A DNA stretch of 64,000 nucleotides from Picosynechococcus sp. PCC 7003 (GCF_001693255.1 NZ_CP016474.1:2188661-2252660), one strand, 5' to 3'. Shown: positions 34,896-46,132, counted from the first letter of the stretch. Made by a program: numbers and translations. The notes: generated by a model from the letters alone, not told the origin.

Positions 34896-35495
34896 TTAAT
34901 GGGGTTGAACTTCCCCGGAGAAATTGTTGATCTTTTCAAACTCAAACGCCCCCGCCAGGGAACCCCAGAGGATCTTATCGGTGACCGGATCACGACCGCG
35001 ATCAATACTGATCAACGCGTTATCGGTGATTTCAAAGCTATTGTCGAGGTAGCTTTCTTTGTTATAACGCACAACCCGGCAGCCTTTCCCAGCTTGGACA
35101 GTGCCCTTAAAGCTCGTCCCACTCCAGGTAACAATCATGTCGCAACCGGGCATCGGGTCTAGATCCGCCATATCAAAGTGCTGCATCATGGCAGGGTTGC
35201 GGGCGGCGCCCATGTATTTGGTTTTGGCATCGTCTTTGGGTTTGTAATGTACCAGTTCCATGTGATCATCGACGGGTTTGATGTGGAAGAGGCGCAAACG
35301 GTAGGGGGCAGAGGTATCGGAGCTATAAGCCTGTTCGAGGTAGAGACCATAGCCATCAAAGAATTGATTGGGCAGGGGACGCATACAAACTTTGATGTGG
35401 GCCCAGAGAGGGGGATTAGCGAGGGCTTGGGATTCGTTAGAAAATTCCCCTGCCATCCAGCGGGCAAGGGTATGGGCATCGGTAGAGTGGGACAT
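34896..35495 (-). CDS. cpcT: Phycobiliprotein chromophore lyase CpcT/CpeT
   Basis: A 199-residue T-type bilin lyase, which attaches phycocyanobilin to Cys-153 of the phycocyanin beta subunit. The family pattern is seen in [62 protein letters not shown] and [16 protein letters not shown]. Conserved Cys, Tyr and basic residues are in place. It heads an operon-like run with ndhO, mdh and a phosphopantetheinyl transferase. Assignment to CpcT (phycocyanin) rather than CpeT (phycoerythrin) assumes no phycoerythrin, which this window cannot show. Confidence 0.92.
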   Translation of the reverse strand: MSHSTDAHTLARWMAGEFSNESQALANPPLWAHIKVCMRPLPNQFFDGYGLYLEQAYSSDTSAPYRLRLFHIKPVDDHMELVHYKPKDDAKTKYMGAARNPAMMQHFDMADLDPMPGCDMIVTWSGTSFKGTVQAGKGCRVVRYNKESYLDNSFEITDNALISIDRGRDPVTDKILWGSLAGAFEFEKINNFSGEVQPH

Positions 35496-35799
35496 AGGAA
35501 ATTGCGTTGATAAATGGGTTGGTAAAGAATTTTCTAAAAAAATTGGGGTCAGCTTGGGGGCTGATTGTCTAAGCTTAGGAAAAAGGGGGACGGCTAGGCA
35601 ACATCTGTAGTCTTGACTTTCCCCAGCAGAAATTGATGGATTAGGTGGGGCGATCGCCCCTTGGGTGGTGCGGCATCCTCCCTTTCCTTTTCGCTGACCA
35701 TCCTAGACAATGGGACATCCCAAGGTTTGATTTTTGCAATTGTTATATCGTGAACAAGTCCCAGCGGACACCCGTACACCATTAAGATTTAGGAAGTGA
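35496..35799. other. Divergent intergenic region, no gene seen
   Basis: Three hundred bases between cpcT (minus) and the 342-residue gene (plus). It holds one HIP1 site near 35650 and TTATAT near 35741 as a possible -10 for the plus gene. I see no RNA gene or repeat. Confidence 0.5.
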
Positions 35800-36828
35800 A
35801 TGGTCAAAGCAATTGAACAGGTTCGTCGAGATTTAGCCACCATTAGTGAGCGGGTGGTGGGGGTACGGGAAGCCCTGACCAGCGCCTATGGCGATTACCT
35901 CAATTGCCTCGGAGATAGCCTCAAACGTCAATTGGTTCTCGCCAGTTACCAACTCTGCACTCAGATTTATCCCCAAAAATTTTTGCAACTCTCCCATAGT
36001 CAACGGCAAGCCCTGCAACAGGAACTGCGCCAACTGGGAATCGATCTCCAGACCCGCCTACACACCCTCCTCACGGATCCAGAGGAGCAGCCGAGCGAAG
36101 CGGAATCGGAAGTGATGGCCGAATTTTTCGTTGATGCTGGGGACATGGAAAATACCGAGGATCTCGATCAAGAATTGTTTGAAGTGTTTGAAAGCCTCGA
36201 TCAGGCGATCGCCACCGATGATCAACTAGAAGAAAAAACAGATCAAGCGGATCAACTGCCCCCCCAACTCGCAGACAAGGAAAAGCGGCGAGAATTGTCC
36301 CAGTTGGCAGAGCGCATCGCCGACAGTTTAGCCGAAATGATGCAAGGGTCTCCGGTAGAAGTCTCCACCGACGAAAATAGCCCAGACTATTGGCTGGAAT
36401 GGTGCAAAACCATTGAAAAACGTATCCGGCGTACCCTCAACCAAACGTCCCAAGCAGTCAATCACCAGCTCCAAGACGCTAAAATTCTCCCGGAAAATAT
36501 TCCAACCACTGTCCTCGATATGGCGATCCAAGCCGACAATCAACAGCATGGCGGTCAGATGCCGAGCCATCTGGTAAACGTCGTCATCGAAGCTGAACTG
36601 GGTAAGAAAAAGAAAAAGCGGAAGCACCGTACCCACCTAACGGCTGTGCACCTCAAAGTTTCAGAAGTTGAGTTTACGGAACCAGGGGTTTCAGCCCAGC
36701 GCCGTCGGCTCCGGGAACAGGTGGATAAGCTTCGTAATTTGCAAAAGTATTACCAAAAGGCGAAACAGGATTTGGCGATCGCCGAAGCAGAGGCCGCCTG
36801 GCGTGCTAGTTGGTACGAAAATCCCTAA
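35800..36828 (+). CDS. Hypothetical helical protein
   Basis: A 342-residue soluble, largely helical protein. The N-terminal 100 residues ([39 protein letters not shown]) form a compact domain; an acidic Asp/Glu/Gln-rich linker spans about residues 105-170. The middle has helices around [21 protein letters not shown] very basic patch ([13 protein letters not shown]) lies near residue 270, and the C-terminus is a coiled coil ([20 protein letters not shown]). I do not recognise the family. The basic patch could bind nucleic acid. Its last four bases overlap the convergent pyrC. Confidence 0.75.
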   Translation: MVKAIEQVRRDLATISERVVGVREALTSAYGDYLNCLGDSLKRQLVLASYQLCTQIYPQKFLQLSHSQRQALQQELRQLGIDLQTRLHTLLTDPEEQPSEAESEVMAEFFVDAGDMENTEDLDQELFEVFESLDQAIATDDQLEEKTDQADQLPPQLADKEKRRELSQLAERIADSLAEMMQGSPVEVSTDENSPDYWLEWCKTIEKRIRRTLNQTSQAVNHQLQDAKILPENIPTTVLDMAIQADNQQHGGQMPSHLVNVVIEAELGKKKKKRKHRTHLTAVHLKVSEVEFTEPGVSAQRRRLREQVDKLRNLQKYYQKAKQDLAIAEAEAAWRASWYENP

Positions 36829-37859
36829 GGGGTAAATTTCCAGGTTAATTCCTGACCAGCCCAGAGGGGCACCAAACTCGATTCCGGAAAAGGCAACTCA
36901 GCGGGAATCTGCCAGGGGGTTTTCGTTAAAGTAATTTTTTCTGTATTACGGGGCAGTTGGTAGAAATCTGGCCCATAGAAACTGGCAAAACCCTCGAGCA
37001 GATCCAAGGCTTCCGCTTCTTCAAACACTGTGGCGTATAACTCCAGGGCATGGAGCGCCGAATAACACCCCGCACAACCGCAGTCACTTTCTTTGCGATC
37101 GCGGCCATGGGGCGCACTATCGGTGCCGAGGAAAAATTTGGGATTACCAGAGGTCGCCGCTGCTAGCAGGGCTTCCCGGTGGGTCTCGCGTTTCAAAATC
37201 GGTAAACAGTAGAAATGGGGGCGAATGCCGCCCTGGAAAATACTGTTGCGATTGAACAACAAATGCTGGGGGGTAATCGTCGCCGCCACTTTTTCATCGC
37301 TAGAGAGGACAAATTCCACTGCATCTTTGGTGGTGATGTGCTCTAAAACGATCCGTAGCTGCGGAAAGCGTTCCTTAAGGGGACAGAGGTAGGTTTCGAT
37401 AAAAACTTTTTCCCGGTCAAACACATCCACTCGATGATCCGTTACCTCCCCATGGAGCAGCAGGGGCAGATCAACCGCTTGCATCGCCTCAAACACCGCA
37501 TCACAGTTGCGGATATCCGTCACGCCAAAGTCTGAATTGGTCGTTGCCCCAGCGGGATAATATTTCACTGCTTTGACAAACCCTGATGCTTTCGCGGCCT
37601 GAATTTCGGCGGGACTGGTATTGTCCGTCAGGTAAAGAGTCATCAACGGTTCAAAGGTTTGCCCTGCAGGAATGGCCGCCAAAATGCGATCGCGGTAGGC
37701 GGCGGCATCGGCAACGCTACGCACCGGGGGCTTGAGATTAGGCATAACGATAGCCCGGGCGAATTGGCGCACTGTATCGGGTAAAACAGCTTTGAGGGCT
37801 GCACCATCCCGGAGGTGCAAGTGCCAGTCATCGGGGCGGGTAAGGGTGAGTGTTTCCAT
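36825..37859 (-). CDS. pyrC: Dihydroorotase (class II)
   Basis: A 344-residue zinc enzyme that closes carbamoyl aspartate to dihydroorotate in pyrimidine synthesis. It is the E. coli type: [20 protein letters not shown] with the HxH pair, the carboxylated Lys in [44 protein letters not shown], and catalytic Asp in [15 protein letters not shown]. All metal ligands are present, in contrast to the homologue at 16495-17760, so this is the working enzyme. Confidence 0.97.
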   Translation of the reverse strand: METLTLTRPDDWHLHLRDGAALKAVLPDTVRQFARAIVMPNLKPPVRSVADAAAYRDRILAAIPAGQTFEPLMTLYLTDNTSPAEIQAAKASGFVKAVKYYPAGATTNSDFGVTDIRNCDAVFEAMQAVDLPLLLHGEVTDHRVDVFDREKVFIETYLCPLKERFPQLRIVLEHITTKDAVEFVLSSDEKVAATITPQHLLFNRNSIFQGGIRPHFYCLPILKRETHREALLAAATSGNPKFFLGTDSAPHGRDRKESDCGCAGCYSALHALELYATVFEEAEALDLLEGFASFYGPDFYQLPRNTEKITLTKTPWQIPAELPFPESSLVPLWAGQELTWKFTP

Positions 37860-37915
37860 TATTTCAAGATAAATTGGTCAAATGAGGGGAAAAAGCGGAG
37901 ATTTCACGACAAAAA

Positions 37916-38812
37916 CTAGATTTTAGGCTTCAGGGCAGCAGGTAAACAACGGCGAAGCAGTTCTGGGGTGATGAAACCCTGGGGATAGAAAATCGTGCCC
38001 AGCAGCAACAGCAAACCGAAGAAAATTAACCGGGCATCCCCTAGACCTCGCAATACTTCCGGGAGCGCCGTAAGGACAATGCCCCCCAAGATTGGCCCCA
38101 AAAAGGTACGGCTACCCCCGACCAACACAAAGGCAAGGTAGGTAATGCTGGCATCAAAGGTTCCTTGGCGGGCATTCCAGGTGTTGAGAAAATGAGCGGC
38201 GATCGCCCCGACAATCCCCGCTAAAATGGCCCCCAACACAAAGGCTAAAACTTTATACTGGGTCGGGTTAATGCCCATGGCACTGGCGGCGAGTTCATCC
38301 TCACGAATGGCGTTAAAGGCGCGGCCCACCTTGGTATTTTCCAGACGCCACACCAAAACGCCCACAATGATTAGCAACGGCCCCACCAACCACAGATAAC
38401 CCAGGGGACTGGGAAAGGGTTGGGGAATGCCAAAAATTCCCACGGCCCCTCCGGTGATGGGCAAATTTAACGACAATACCCGGACAATTTCGACGAGGGC
38501 AATGGTGGCGATCGCCAAATAAATTCCCCGTAACCGCAGCACGGGCACCCCAATGATCAGGGCAACAATCCCAGAGGCGAATCCCGCCAGGGCCATTTCC
38601 CCCAGGAGCCAAGGCAGTGGAAAGGTTGTCCCCGTAAAGGCGATCGCCTGGGTCGAGAGGATCGCCGCAATGTAACCCCCCAGGGCATAGAAACCCGGTG
38701 TCGCCAGAGAAAGCTGCCCCGCCATCAATGGCAAGTAAACCGAGATCCCCAACAGCGCCCCCAGGAGAGTCGAGACGATCAAATAGCCGTAGGTACTCAA
38801 AAATGTCGCCAT
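37916..38812 (-). CDS. LivM-type ABC transporter permease
   Basis: A 298-residue permease of the LivM family: LMAGQLSLATPGFYALGGYI, then PVLRLRGIYLAIATIALVEI, and the coupling loop KVGRAFNAIREDELAASAMG. Eight to nine transmembrane segments. The ATG at 38812 lies one base after the stop of the LivH gene (TGAGATG), so the two are translationally coupled and should form the heterodimeric channel. No ATPases (LivG, LivF) or binding protein follow. Confidence 0.88.
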   Translation of the reverse strand: MATFLSTYGYLIVSTLLGALLGISVYLPLMAGQLSLATPGFYALGGYIAAILSTQAIAFTGTTFPLPWLLGEMALAGFASGIVALIIGVPVLRLRGIYLAIATIALVEIVRVLSLNLPITGGAVGIFGIPQPFPSPLGYLWLVGPLLIIVGVLVWRLENTKVGRAFNAIREDELAASAMGINPTQYKVLAFVLGAILAGIVGAIAAHFLNTWNARQGTFDASITYLAFVLVGGSRTFLGPILGGIVLTALPEVLRGLGDARLIFFGLLLLLGTIFYPQGFITPELLRRCLPAALKPKI

Positions 38813-38813
38813 C

Positions 38814-39764
38814 TCACACCTTTTGAATCGTTTTTTGGCCCAATAGACCCTGGGGCCGGAGCAGCAACATCCCAAACAGTAACGCAAAGGCGATCGCCTC
38901 TCGATACCCCGAAAAATCCGCTGGAATAAACGCTTCTGCCATGCCGATAATTAAACCGCCCAGCACCGCCCCCGGAATATTCCCTAGGCCCCCCAGGACG
39001 ATTACCCCCAATCCCTTCAGGCCATAGCTAATGCCGAAATAAGGCCCCGCAATACTCACACTAGACCCCACCAACGTTCCGGCTAGTCCCGCCAAGGCCC
39101 CGCTAATAAAAAACGTCACCCGCACCACCTGTTCCGTATTAATTCCTAACAGGCTGGCGGTCGTACTATCCTCTGCCACCGCTTGGATCGCTTTCCCAAA
39201 TTTCGTCTGGGTCATGCCGTAGGTCAGCAAAGTCACAACCAGTGCAGACACCACCAAGATAATTAGTTGTACCGTCCGGATCAAAATAGGTTGCTCTGGG
39301 GAACCGAAGTTAATTGACTCCGGTAAACCACCATAAATATCCGCCGGAAACGTATAGATTTCTGCACCCACCAACAGCTGAATCCCATTGACAATAACCA
39401 CTGCGGCCCCCAAGCTGGACACCAGACTCAGGAGGGGATCGGCGCCCCGTTGGCGCAAGGGGCGAAAAGCGAGCCATTCCAATAACACCGACACACAGCC
39501 CGCGAGGCCACACCCGATTAATAAGGCTAAACCGAAGGGCAGGGCAAAGGGTAATTTCACCTGGGCTAAAAACCCATTGAACCCAAATTGTCCCCCGACA
39601 AAAAGATAGGTAAAGTAAGCACCTAGGGTAAAAATCGCCCCATGGGCAAAATTAATAATGCCAAGAATCGAAAAAACGAGGGTATAACCCAGGGCAAAAA
39701 TCGCGTAGACACTACCAATGGAAAGACCATTGAGAAGTTGCTGGAGGAACAGGGTAAGATCCAT
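38814..39764 (-). CDS. LivH-type ABC transporter permease
   Basis: A 316-residue permease of the LivH family: FLQQLLNGLSIGSVYAIFAL, then GIINFAHGAIFTLGAYF, with the coupling loop FGKAIQAVAEDSTTASLLGI and GLKGLGVIVLGGLGNIPGAV. Eight hydrophobic segments. It resembles NatD of the cyanobacterial neutral amino acid (N-I) system, by family only. Coupled to the downstream LivM. Substrate is not readable from the permeases. Confidence 0.88.
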   Translation of the reverse strand: MDLTLFLQQLLNGLSIGSVYAIFALGYTLVFSILGIINFAHGAIFTLGAYFTYLFVGGQFGFNGFLAQVKLPFALPFGLALLIGCGLAGCVSVLLEWLAFRPLRQRGADPLLSLVSSLGAAVVIVNGIQLLVGAEIYTFPADIYGGLPESINFGSPEQPILIRTVQLIILVVSALVVTLLTYGMTQTKFGKAIQAVAEDSTTASLLGINTEQVVRVTFFISGALAGLAGTLVGSSVSIAGPYFGISYGLKGLGVIVLGGLGNIPGAVLGGLIIGMAEAFIPADFSGYREAIAFALLFGMLLLRPQGLLGQKTIQKV

Positions 39765-39902
39765 GTTGTCAGGCGAGGAACGGCACGGTGGTTTCTAAAT
39801 AGTAATACCACCAATGGGAAAGTCCTGCCCCATTCTCCACGCCATCACCCTGAGTAACCCCTAGCAAGTAACGGCGATCGCCAAAAGCACCCGTATCGAA
39901 GC

Positions 39903-41198
39903 ATGATTTGGATTCCGATCATCATTGGCTGTGGCACAGCAGGCATTATTTGCTTCACCTGGCAACAGCGCCAAAAGCAACAAGTCCGGCAAATGCTTTA
40001 CTCCTACGGTGAACATCCCAGCGATGAGCTTCTTTTTGCGCCCCTGTCCTCTCTCCGCCGGGAGCTAAAAAGCCTCTACGAAGAAAAACAAAAACTCCAG
40101 ACAGAATTAGACCAATGGTATCGGGTCATCGAAAATGCCCCCTTTGGTTATCTGCGGGTTGATATGGATAATCAACTGATTTTGTGTAACCCAAAAGCGC
40201 GACAGTTGCTGTGCTTAAATCGTTGGCAACCGGGACAAATTCGTCTCCTATTGGAATTGGTGCGTTCCTACGAGCTAGACCAACTCATCGAGGCCACCCG
40301 CAGCACCCGTACCGCCCAAAGTCAAGAATGGGAATTTTTTCCGAGCCATGATGCCCAAACCCGTGCCGATGGCCCTAACCAACCGGTTCACCTGCGGGGC
40401 AGCACCATCCCTTTAAGTCGTGGTGATGTGGCGGTCTTTTTGGAGAACCAAGAGCCGATTCATCTGCTGAAGCGTTCCCAAGAAAAATTATTATCCGATC
40501 TCACCCACGAGCTCCGGACGCCCCTCACGGCGATGCGGCTCCTCGCCGAAACCCTAGAACAGCGGCTAACGGGTTTGGAATTGAAATGGGCTGGTCAAAT
40601 TCTGAAAGAAATTAATCGTTTGTTTTACCTTGTCCAGGACTGGCTAGAATTGAGTCGATTAGAATCCCATCCCCACCAGGTACTGAGCTACCAAACTTTT
40701 GATCTGGTGCAGCTGATCAACAACGCTTGGGAAACCCTGGCCCCCCTCGCCCAACAAAAACAGGTCACGCGACAATACCAGGGGCCAGACACATTAAAAA
40801 TGACCGCCGATGGCGATCGCCTCACCCAAGTTTTTCTTAATCTCTTTGACAACAGCATTAAATACAATCCCGTTGGGGAAGCCATTTTTGTTACTCTCTC
40901 CCCCCCCAAAGCCGATTCAGACTTCGTGACCGTAGAAGTCATTGATCAAGGCGTTGGCTTCGATCCAGAAGACCTGCCCTTTGTGTTCGAGCGCTTGTAC
41001 CGAGGCGACCAAGCGAGAACAAGACCAGGAGATAATGCCGATTTGCGCCAGGGGAGTGGGCTGGGCCTTGCAATCGTGCAGCAAATTATTACGGCCCACG
41101 GCGGAAAAATTACTGCCTGCAATCACCCAAAATACCGAGGGGCCTGGCTAACCTTCACCCTACCGCTGCAACTGCCTAATGAGGATCTTGATATTTGA
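39903..41198 (+). CDS. sphS: Sensor histidine kinase, SphS/PhoR-like
   Basis: A 431-residue kinase. One hydrophobic segment opens it (IWIPIIIGCGTAGIICFTW); a helical linker and a PAS-like domain (WYRVIENAPFGYLRVDMDNQ, about residues 75-170) follow. The kinase core has H-box LSDLTHELRTPLTAMRLLAE, N-box FLNLFDNSIKYNPVG, G1 IDQGVGFDPEDLPF and G2 GSGLGLAIVQQII. This architecture is that of the phosphate sensor SphS (PhoR). The cognate regulator sphR is not here and no clear Pho box is seen, so the name is likely but unproven. Confidence 0.75.
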   Translation: MIWIPIIIGCGTAGIICFTWQQRQKQQVRQMLYSYGEHPSDELLFAPLSSLRRELKSLYEEKQKLQTELDQWYRVIENAPFGYLRVDMDNQLILCNPKARQLLCLNRWQPGQIRLLLELVRSYELDQLIEATRSTRTAQSQEWEFFPSHDAQTRADGPNQPVHLRGSTIPLSRGDVAVFLENQEPIHLLKRSQEKLLSDLTHELRTPLTAMRLLAETLEQRLTGLELKWAGQILKEINRLFYLVQDWLELSRLESHPHQVLSYQTFDLVQLINNAWETLAPLAQQKQVTRQYQGPDTLKMTADGDRLTQVFLNLFDNSIKYNPVGEAIFVTLSPPKADSDFVTVEVIDQGVGFDPEDLPFVFERLYRGDQARTRPGDNADLRQGSGLGLAIVQQIITAHGGKITACNHPKYRGAWLTFTLPLQLPNEDLDI

Positions 41199-42036
41199 TT
41201 TTCTCCCACAGGATCGTGAATAGATAAACAACGATCAAGAAATAAATTTGTACTGGCATATGATCTTCCCCCACATATCTGAACTAAATGGTGTCTCTCT
41301 GTGCTGGACAGAGACAATCAACTACAGCTAAAAGTTGCATTCCGAAGCACTAACTTTTCCGGTGGTCACTCTTTATGCCACAGGTAAAATTGCTTTTTTG
41401 TTCCCCATAATCCGAAATTACAACTGGAAATCACGTTGGGTCCCCAGGTTTGCCCCGAAGGGATCAACCCGAGACTTTTATGCGCTTTTCTTTACAGCTT
41501 TAATATTCCCATTCTTCGCTTTCTACACACATACTTAAGGAAAACAAATGCCAAAATTAGGCCGTGTTTTCTCGAATAAGATAAGATCTAAAATAGATCA
41601 ACCCACTTAAGGGGAAATCCCAAAAGCATTGACTCAATGGCGTTTCACTGGGGCTTAAGGGGTTATTGCTCTGTGTAGAAAACTAAGGTTTTAAAAAATT
41701 TAATTATCTCTATCCGGTTTCATCCTAACATCTAACCCCCCCCTCAATTCAAGGGGGAATTTCCGGGGCAAGGTTTTTTGAGGGGCGAAAGAAACTGATC
41801 TATGTCCACAATGATGACTATTACTTCTAGGATAAATCATTGTTCATTTGTACTTAATCATGAGGGCAAATAAGCGGATCTTGGCGCGATAATCCCTAGG
41901 CAACACTCCGTAAATTTCTGTGGCACCTCCTGATTTTTGGAATATTTTCTGTATCATTAAATACAAACATTGCAGTGATTAGAATGACTAATCATTTATT
42001 TTCTGTTTTCCAACGCTCACCTCGGAGAAGATTCTG
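41199..42036. other. Gene-free 0.84 kb region
   Basis: No convincing gene between the SphS-like gene and the 84-residue gene. Visible structure: an imperfect hairpin TGTCTCT/AGAGACA (41292-41298/41310-41316) and a C-run/G-run hairpin CCCCCT/AGGGGG (41739-41744/41752-41757), the latter of the kind found in dispersed cyanobacterial repeats. A 67-codon open frame at 41335-41538 looks like chance. The right end is AT-rich and probably holds the promoter of the next gene. Confidence 0.5.
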
Positions 42037-42291
42037 ATGCAACGCACCCCTTCCCTTGATTTATCTAGTATTCGCTACTGCCTTAACACAAGGGAACACC
42101 CCTTTGACACGGCTTTTGCGCCAGCCCAAGCAAATAGTGATTGGGTCAAGTTAGCCCAAACCCCTGAGGCGATCGCCGAAGAAGAATATGCGCTTTTGTT
42201 ATGTCCCCATGGGGAACAGTCCTGGGTCGCTTGGCTGCCATCCCAAGGGGAAGTTGTGCTCCACCAAGATCAACTGTGTCGCTTGGTTTAG
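42037..42291 (+). CDS. Small hypothetical protein
   Basis: An 84-residue soluble protein (SLDLSSIRYCLNTREHPFDT, then WVKLAQTPEAIAEEEYALLL, then EQSWVAWLPSQGEVVLHQDQ). Family not recognised. A ribosome-binding site (GGAGAAG) lies 8 nt before the ATG and a HIP1 site is inside the gene, both in favour of a real gene. It precedes argC by 136 nt in the same direction. Confidence 0.65.
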   Translation: MQRTPSLDLSSIRYCLNTREHPFDTAFAPAQANSDWVKLAQTPEAIAEEEYALLLCPHGEQSWVAWLPSQGEVVLHQDQLCRLV

Positions 42292-42427
42292 GGGCGGACT
42301 GAGCGGCGGTTTTTCGAGGCCATGGTGATGACTCAAAATTAAATCGGTTGTCTTTTGCTTTTCCCTGTACAATTGCAGCCAACAAGGGCGATCGCCCCTA
42401 GGCAATGTTCAGGTAGTAGCAGAATTT

Positions 42428-43486
42428 ATGAGCAGTTCGGAAAAGGTTTCGGTCGGGATTGTCGGCGCGTCGGGCTATGGTGGGATGCAACTCGTTCGTC
42501 TGCTGAGTGATCATCCCCAAGTGGAGCTGACCTATCTGGGTGGGAATAGCAGCGCCGGAAAACCCTACGCAGAACTTTATCCCCACGTTGGCCACCGCAT
42601 CAAAATGATCGTCGAGCCCATTGATCTCGATGTGATTGCCAGTCGCTGCCAGGTGGTTTTTCTCGGTCTACCCAATGGTTTGGCCTGTAACCTTGCACCC
42701 CAACTGCTCGAACGGGGTTGTAAAGTCCTTGACCTTTCGGCTGACTATCGCTTCAAGGATCTCGACACCTATCAAGCTTGGTATAAGACAGAACGCACCG
42801 ACCAAGATACGAATGCGATCGCCGTTTATGGTCTGCCAGAACTCTACCGGGACGACATTCGCCGCGCCCAACTGGTGGGCTGCCCTGGCTGTTATGTGAC
42901 CGCCAGCCTCTTAGCCTTGGCCCCCCTCTTCAAACAGGGTTTGATTCAGCCAGAAACTGCGATTATTGACGCCAAATCTGGAACCTCTGGCGGGGGCCGC
43001 CAAGGAAAAATTAATTTACTCTTAGCTGAAGCCGATGCTTCCCTAGGGGCCTATGGTGTCGCTTCCCATCGCCATACCCCAGAAATTGAACAAATTTGTA
43101 GTAAACTCGCCAGCCAAGATATTCGCGTTCAATTTACTCCCCACCTGATCCCGATGCCCAGGGGCATTCTGGCGACGGTCTATGCGACTCTCCGGGATCC
43201 TGGTTTGGTGCGCGATGATTTATTGACAATTTATAGTGCTTTTTACCGGGCGGCTCCCTGTGTTGAGGTTTTACCCAACGGTGTCTATCCCCAGACGAAG
43301 TGGGCCTGTGGCACAAATCTCTGCTATTTAGGCGTTGAGGTAGACCACCGCACGGGCCGCGTGATTGTGATGTCCGCCATTGATAACCTCCTCAAGGGGC
43401 AGTCGGGCCAAGCCGTCCAATGTATGAATATCATGCTGGGCTGGGAAGAAACGGCGGGCTTACCTCAGTTGGCGTTTTATCCTTAA
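42428..43486 (+). CDS. argC: N-acetyl-gamma-glutamyl-phosphate reductase
   Basis: A 352-residue NADPH enzyme of arginine synthesis that reduces N-acetylglutamyl phosphate to the semialdehyde. NADP binding is by [18 protein letters not shown]; the catalytic Cys is in [19 protein letters not shown] (about residue 158); the His is in [12 protein letters not shown]. Length is that of the bacterial monofunctional form. A TACAAT box lies about 60 bases upstream. Its last four bases overlap the convergent helicase gene. Confidence 0.97.
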   Translation: MSSSEKVSVGIVGASGYGGMQLVRLLSDHPQVELTYLGGNSSAGKPYAELYPHVGHRIKMIVEPIDLDVIASRCQVVFLGLPNGLACNLAPQLLERGCKVLDLSADYRFKDLDTYQAWYKTERTDQDTNAIAVYGLPELYRDDIRRAQLVGCPGCYVTASLLALAPLFKQGLIQPETAIIDAKSGTSGGGRQGKINLLLAEADASLGAYGVASHRHTPEIEQICSKLASQDIRVQFTPHLIPMPRGILATVYATLRDPGLVRDDLLTIYSAFYRAAPCVEVLPNGVYPQTKWACGTNLCYLGVEVDHRTGRVIVMSAIDNLLKGQSGQAVQCMNIMLGWEETAGLPQLAFYP

Positions 43487-45732
43487 ATCTTCTTTTGTAA
43501 AACGGCAAAAATCGGACAAGGTTCCTGGGACTGCAATGAACTCTGGTGGGGTTTGAAGGTGCTCCAGGAAAAGGGAGCTTGTTTAGCCGCAGAAAGCCAC
43601 AGGAGACGTTTGGCGCGGGTCATGGCCACGTAGAGGAGTCGGTATTCCTCTTCGATTTTAAGCTGTTGGGCTTCTTGCCAAAGGGTCGAAATGGTAGCTG
43701 GTGCCGTTGGCGATCGCCCCTGGTCTTGGCCATGGACAAAATGGCGAATTTGGGCCCGGGCGACTTCTGCAAGGTTATAATCACCGAGAAATTGCGCCCC
43801 GCTGGGTACCCAACTCGTGCCGGGAATTTCGGAGTTGTGCAAAAAGGGAATAAACACATAGTCCCAATCTAATCCCTTTGCCTTGTGCATGGTGATCACC
43901 GTAATTTGCTGCGGGCGAGTGTAGCGGGCGTCTGTGTCGAGTTCAATGCCTTCAAAACCATCCCGGAGAAGCATCTCTAAGACGTCGAGGGTCTGGCGGA
44001 GATTTTTTTGACCCTGGGTTTGTTGGGCGATGCGTTCGGCGAGTTTTTGCACCGTGGCGAGTTCGACATCGCTATAGTCTAGGGCTATCGCCAAAAAAGG
44101 TAGTAGCTGGTAATGGGGCAGTTGCCAGCGGGCCTGGAGCAATTGAACACAGAGGGTTTGGGCCGCCTGGGCTGGGTCAGAGGAGAGGGCTGGATCGAGG
44201 GGGCCTGGGTAGAGAAATTGTTCTGGATAGGTGGCTAGACGAGCCAGATCTTGAGTAGGGATTTTTTGGCGATCGCCTAAAACATCCAGGGCCCCCTTGA
44301 GGCAGTCAGGGGAGTGGGGCCGTTCCAGAAACCGCAGAATTTGATAAAGCTCCAGCACTAGATGATTGGCATCATTACCACTGCGGGCGTCATAAAGGCG
44401 AATCGTGGTTGGCTGAAATCGCTCCCTTAATTGCTCAATGACAAATTTGGCCTGGCGTTGTTTGCGCACGAGAATTGCTGCACTGTGGTCTGGGTTCGCG
44501 GTTAATAAAGTTTCGAGGCGATCGCCAAGTTGTTGCACCGTCGCGTAAATATCCTTTGGGTAATGGAGTTCTACCCCCGCGCCAACAGGATCAGGATTAG
44601 CATTCCTTTGGGGGTCATGGTTGGGCACCGGAAAAATTTCCTGCCAGCGAAACGCAAACCGATCCGGCGGCGAAAGGGTATGGCTGGCCCAGTGGAGCAT
44701 TTGATTTGCTGCGGTAATAATCGGCAGACTAGAACGACCTGCATAGTGAATTTCGGCACAGTTCACGGCCTGACAAAAGCGATTGAAATAGAACGGATCA
44801 GCGGGGGTAAAGGTGGAGTTGATCGCCTGATTTGGATCGCCCACCCGCACGAGGTTACATTCCCCAGACTGGGGGACCGTGGCCAGGAGGCGGATCAGTT
44901 GCTCTTGGAGGGGACTAGAATCCTGGGCCTCATCTTCAAAAATCCCGTAAATTTGTCCCTGCCAATATTGCTGTAACTCCGGTTGTTGCAGAACGCGAAT
45001 GGCTCCCAACACCAAATCGTCGTAATCGAGGACATTGTTTTGCTGAAGCAGTTGTTGGTAATTCTGATAAATGCCAGCGGCGATCGCCAAGGATTGGTAG
45101 GGATCCTCCAGGGTTTCTCCCAGTTGGGCCACGGCCTGGGGCGAGAGATTAGAACTTTTGCTTTCGTGGATCACCGTATGGGCGAGGTGGGGCAAAATTT
45201 CTGTGCTGAGGGCAAAGCGGCGGCGCAGTTGTTCCGTTTTTTCTTGATCAGAGCGTGCCCCCTGGCAAAGGCGTTCATATCGTTCTCCATGGGTTTGAAT
45301 CCACTGCTCAACAGCAGTGCGAAGAATGGGGTGATTAGCAGGAATATCCTGGAGAGAAAGACTATCTAGATCAACGCCCGAAACCTCCGGGTGCCGACTG
45401 GCAATTTGCAACGCTAAACCATGGATCGTCTGTACCGAAAAACCCACAACAGGCAATTGGGCGGCCTTGAGGTGGGTTAGAATTTTTTGCTTAATGCCCT
45501 CGGCAGCGGCTCGCGTAAAGGTCACAATGACTAACTGTTGGCCATGGTACAAAGACTGCCGAGCAAGGGTGAGGACGGCGGCAACAGCCAGAGCATGGGA
45601 TTTTCCGGAACCAGGAACGGCGGCGATCGCCATTTGTCCAGACTGCCATTGAGCCAAAGCCTCTTGACCAGGGCGGAGGCCAGCGGCCAATTGCGTTAAA
45701 AATTGCTGTTGATGCACACTAAGGTGGTTCAT
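43483..45732 (-). CDS. UvrD/Rep-family DNA helicase
   Basis: A 749-residue superfamily 1A helicase. Motif Q and I are [15 protein letters not shown] and [15 protein letters not shown]; motif Ia is [19 protein letters not shown]; motif II is [12 protein letters not shown]; motif IV-V includes [19 protein letters not shown]; motif VI is [19 protein letters not shown]. Compared with UvrD or PcrA (about 720-780 residues) the core is standard, but the flanking parts differ from housekeeping UvrD, so I leave the symbol blank. Start ATG at 45732. Repair or recombination role is inferred from family. Confidence 0.9.
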   Translation of the reverse strand: MNHLSVHQQQFLTQLAAGLRPGQEALAQWQSGQMAIAAVPGSGKSHALAVAAVLTLARQSLYHGQQLVIVTFTRAAAEGIKQKILTHLKAAQLPVVGFSVQTIHGLALQIASRHPEVSGVDLDSLSLQDIPANHPILRTAVEQWIQTHGERYERLCQGARSDQEKTEQLRRRFALSTEILPHLAHTVIHESKSSNLSPQAVAQLGETLEDPYQSLAIAAGIYQNYQQLLQQNNVLDYDDLVLGAIRVLQQPELQQYWQGQIYGIFEDEAQDSSPLQEQLIRLLATVPQSGECNLVRVGDPNQAINSTFTPADPFYFNRFCQAVNCAEIHYAGRSSLPIITAANQMLHWASHTLSPPDRFAFRWQEIFPVPNHDPQRNANPDPVGAGVELHYPKDIYATVQQLGDRLETLLTANPDHSAAILVRKQRQAKFVIEQLRERFQPTTIRLYDARSGNDANHLVLELYQILRFLERPHSPDCLKGALDVLGDRQKIPTQDLARLATYPEQFLYPGPLDPALSSDPAQAAQTLCVQLLQARWQLPHYQLLPFLAIALDYSDVELATVQKLAERIAQQTQGQKNLRQTLDVLEMLLRDGFEGIELDTDARYTRPQQITVITMHKAKGLDWDYVFIPFLHNSEIPGTSWVPSGAQFLGDYNLAEVARAQIRHFVHGQDQGRSPTAPATISTLWQEAQQLKIEEEYRLLYVAMTRAKRLLWLSAAKQAPFSWSTFKPHQSSLQSQEPCPIFAVLQKKI

Positions 45733-46132
45733 AGGTCTCACTGACTGCCTGGGCGTTTTGTCGCAGAACGAACAAAATATCAGGATTTTAAATTAGCTTT
45801 CGTTATCAATGGTGATTTTTTACATTAGTAAAGGCATTAAATAAGAAATCATAATGTCGTGTTAACCAGAGGTTTTCCTCGCGGTGCCTAAAGGTGTTCA
45901 CAGTAAGCGCTGGCGGAATTTTAGGGGATAACGGCGGGAGAGTTTTCCTGCTAATTTTGCCCAGAATTATCGATCAATGCCAACTTTTTAGGGAAATTCA
46001 TGGGCTATAAAACATAGAGCAATTTATCTGATGGACCTGCAATGTAACGCGGCACCTAAAACCCAGTTTTTAGATCATCTCACCGGAACGACGGGTGCCG
46101 TCCGTGATTTTTAGCTTTTCTTTTTATTCTGT
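45733..46132. other. Gene-free 0.4 kb upstream of the RlpA-like gene
   Basis: No open frame of note. It could hold a long leader for the RlpA-like gene; the last 60 bases contain the inverted word CACCGGAACGACGGGTG. I compared it in memory with the c-di-AMP (ydaO) riboswitch, which often precedes cell-wall genes, and did not find its conserved core. Confidence 0.45.

Noticed and set aside
41335-41538. 67-codon open frame downstream of the SphS-like gene
   Set aside because: No ribosome-binding site, no domain and chance-like composition.
45733-46132. c-di-AMP (ydaO) riboswitch upstream of the RlpA-like gene
   Set aside because: The conserved core could not be recognised by eye. A covariance search would be decisive.
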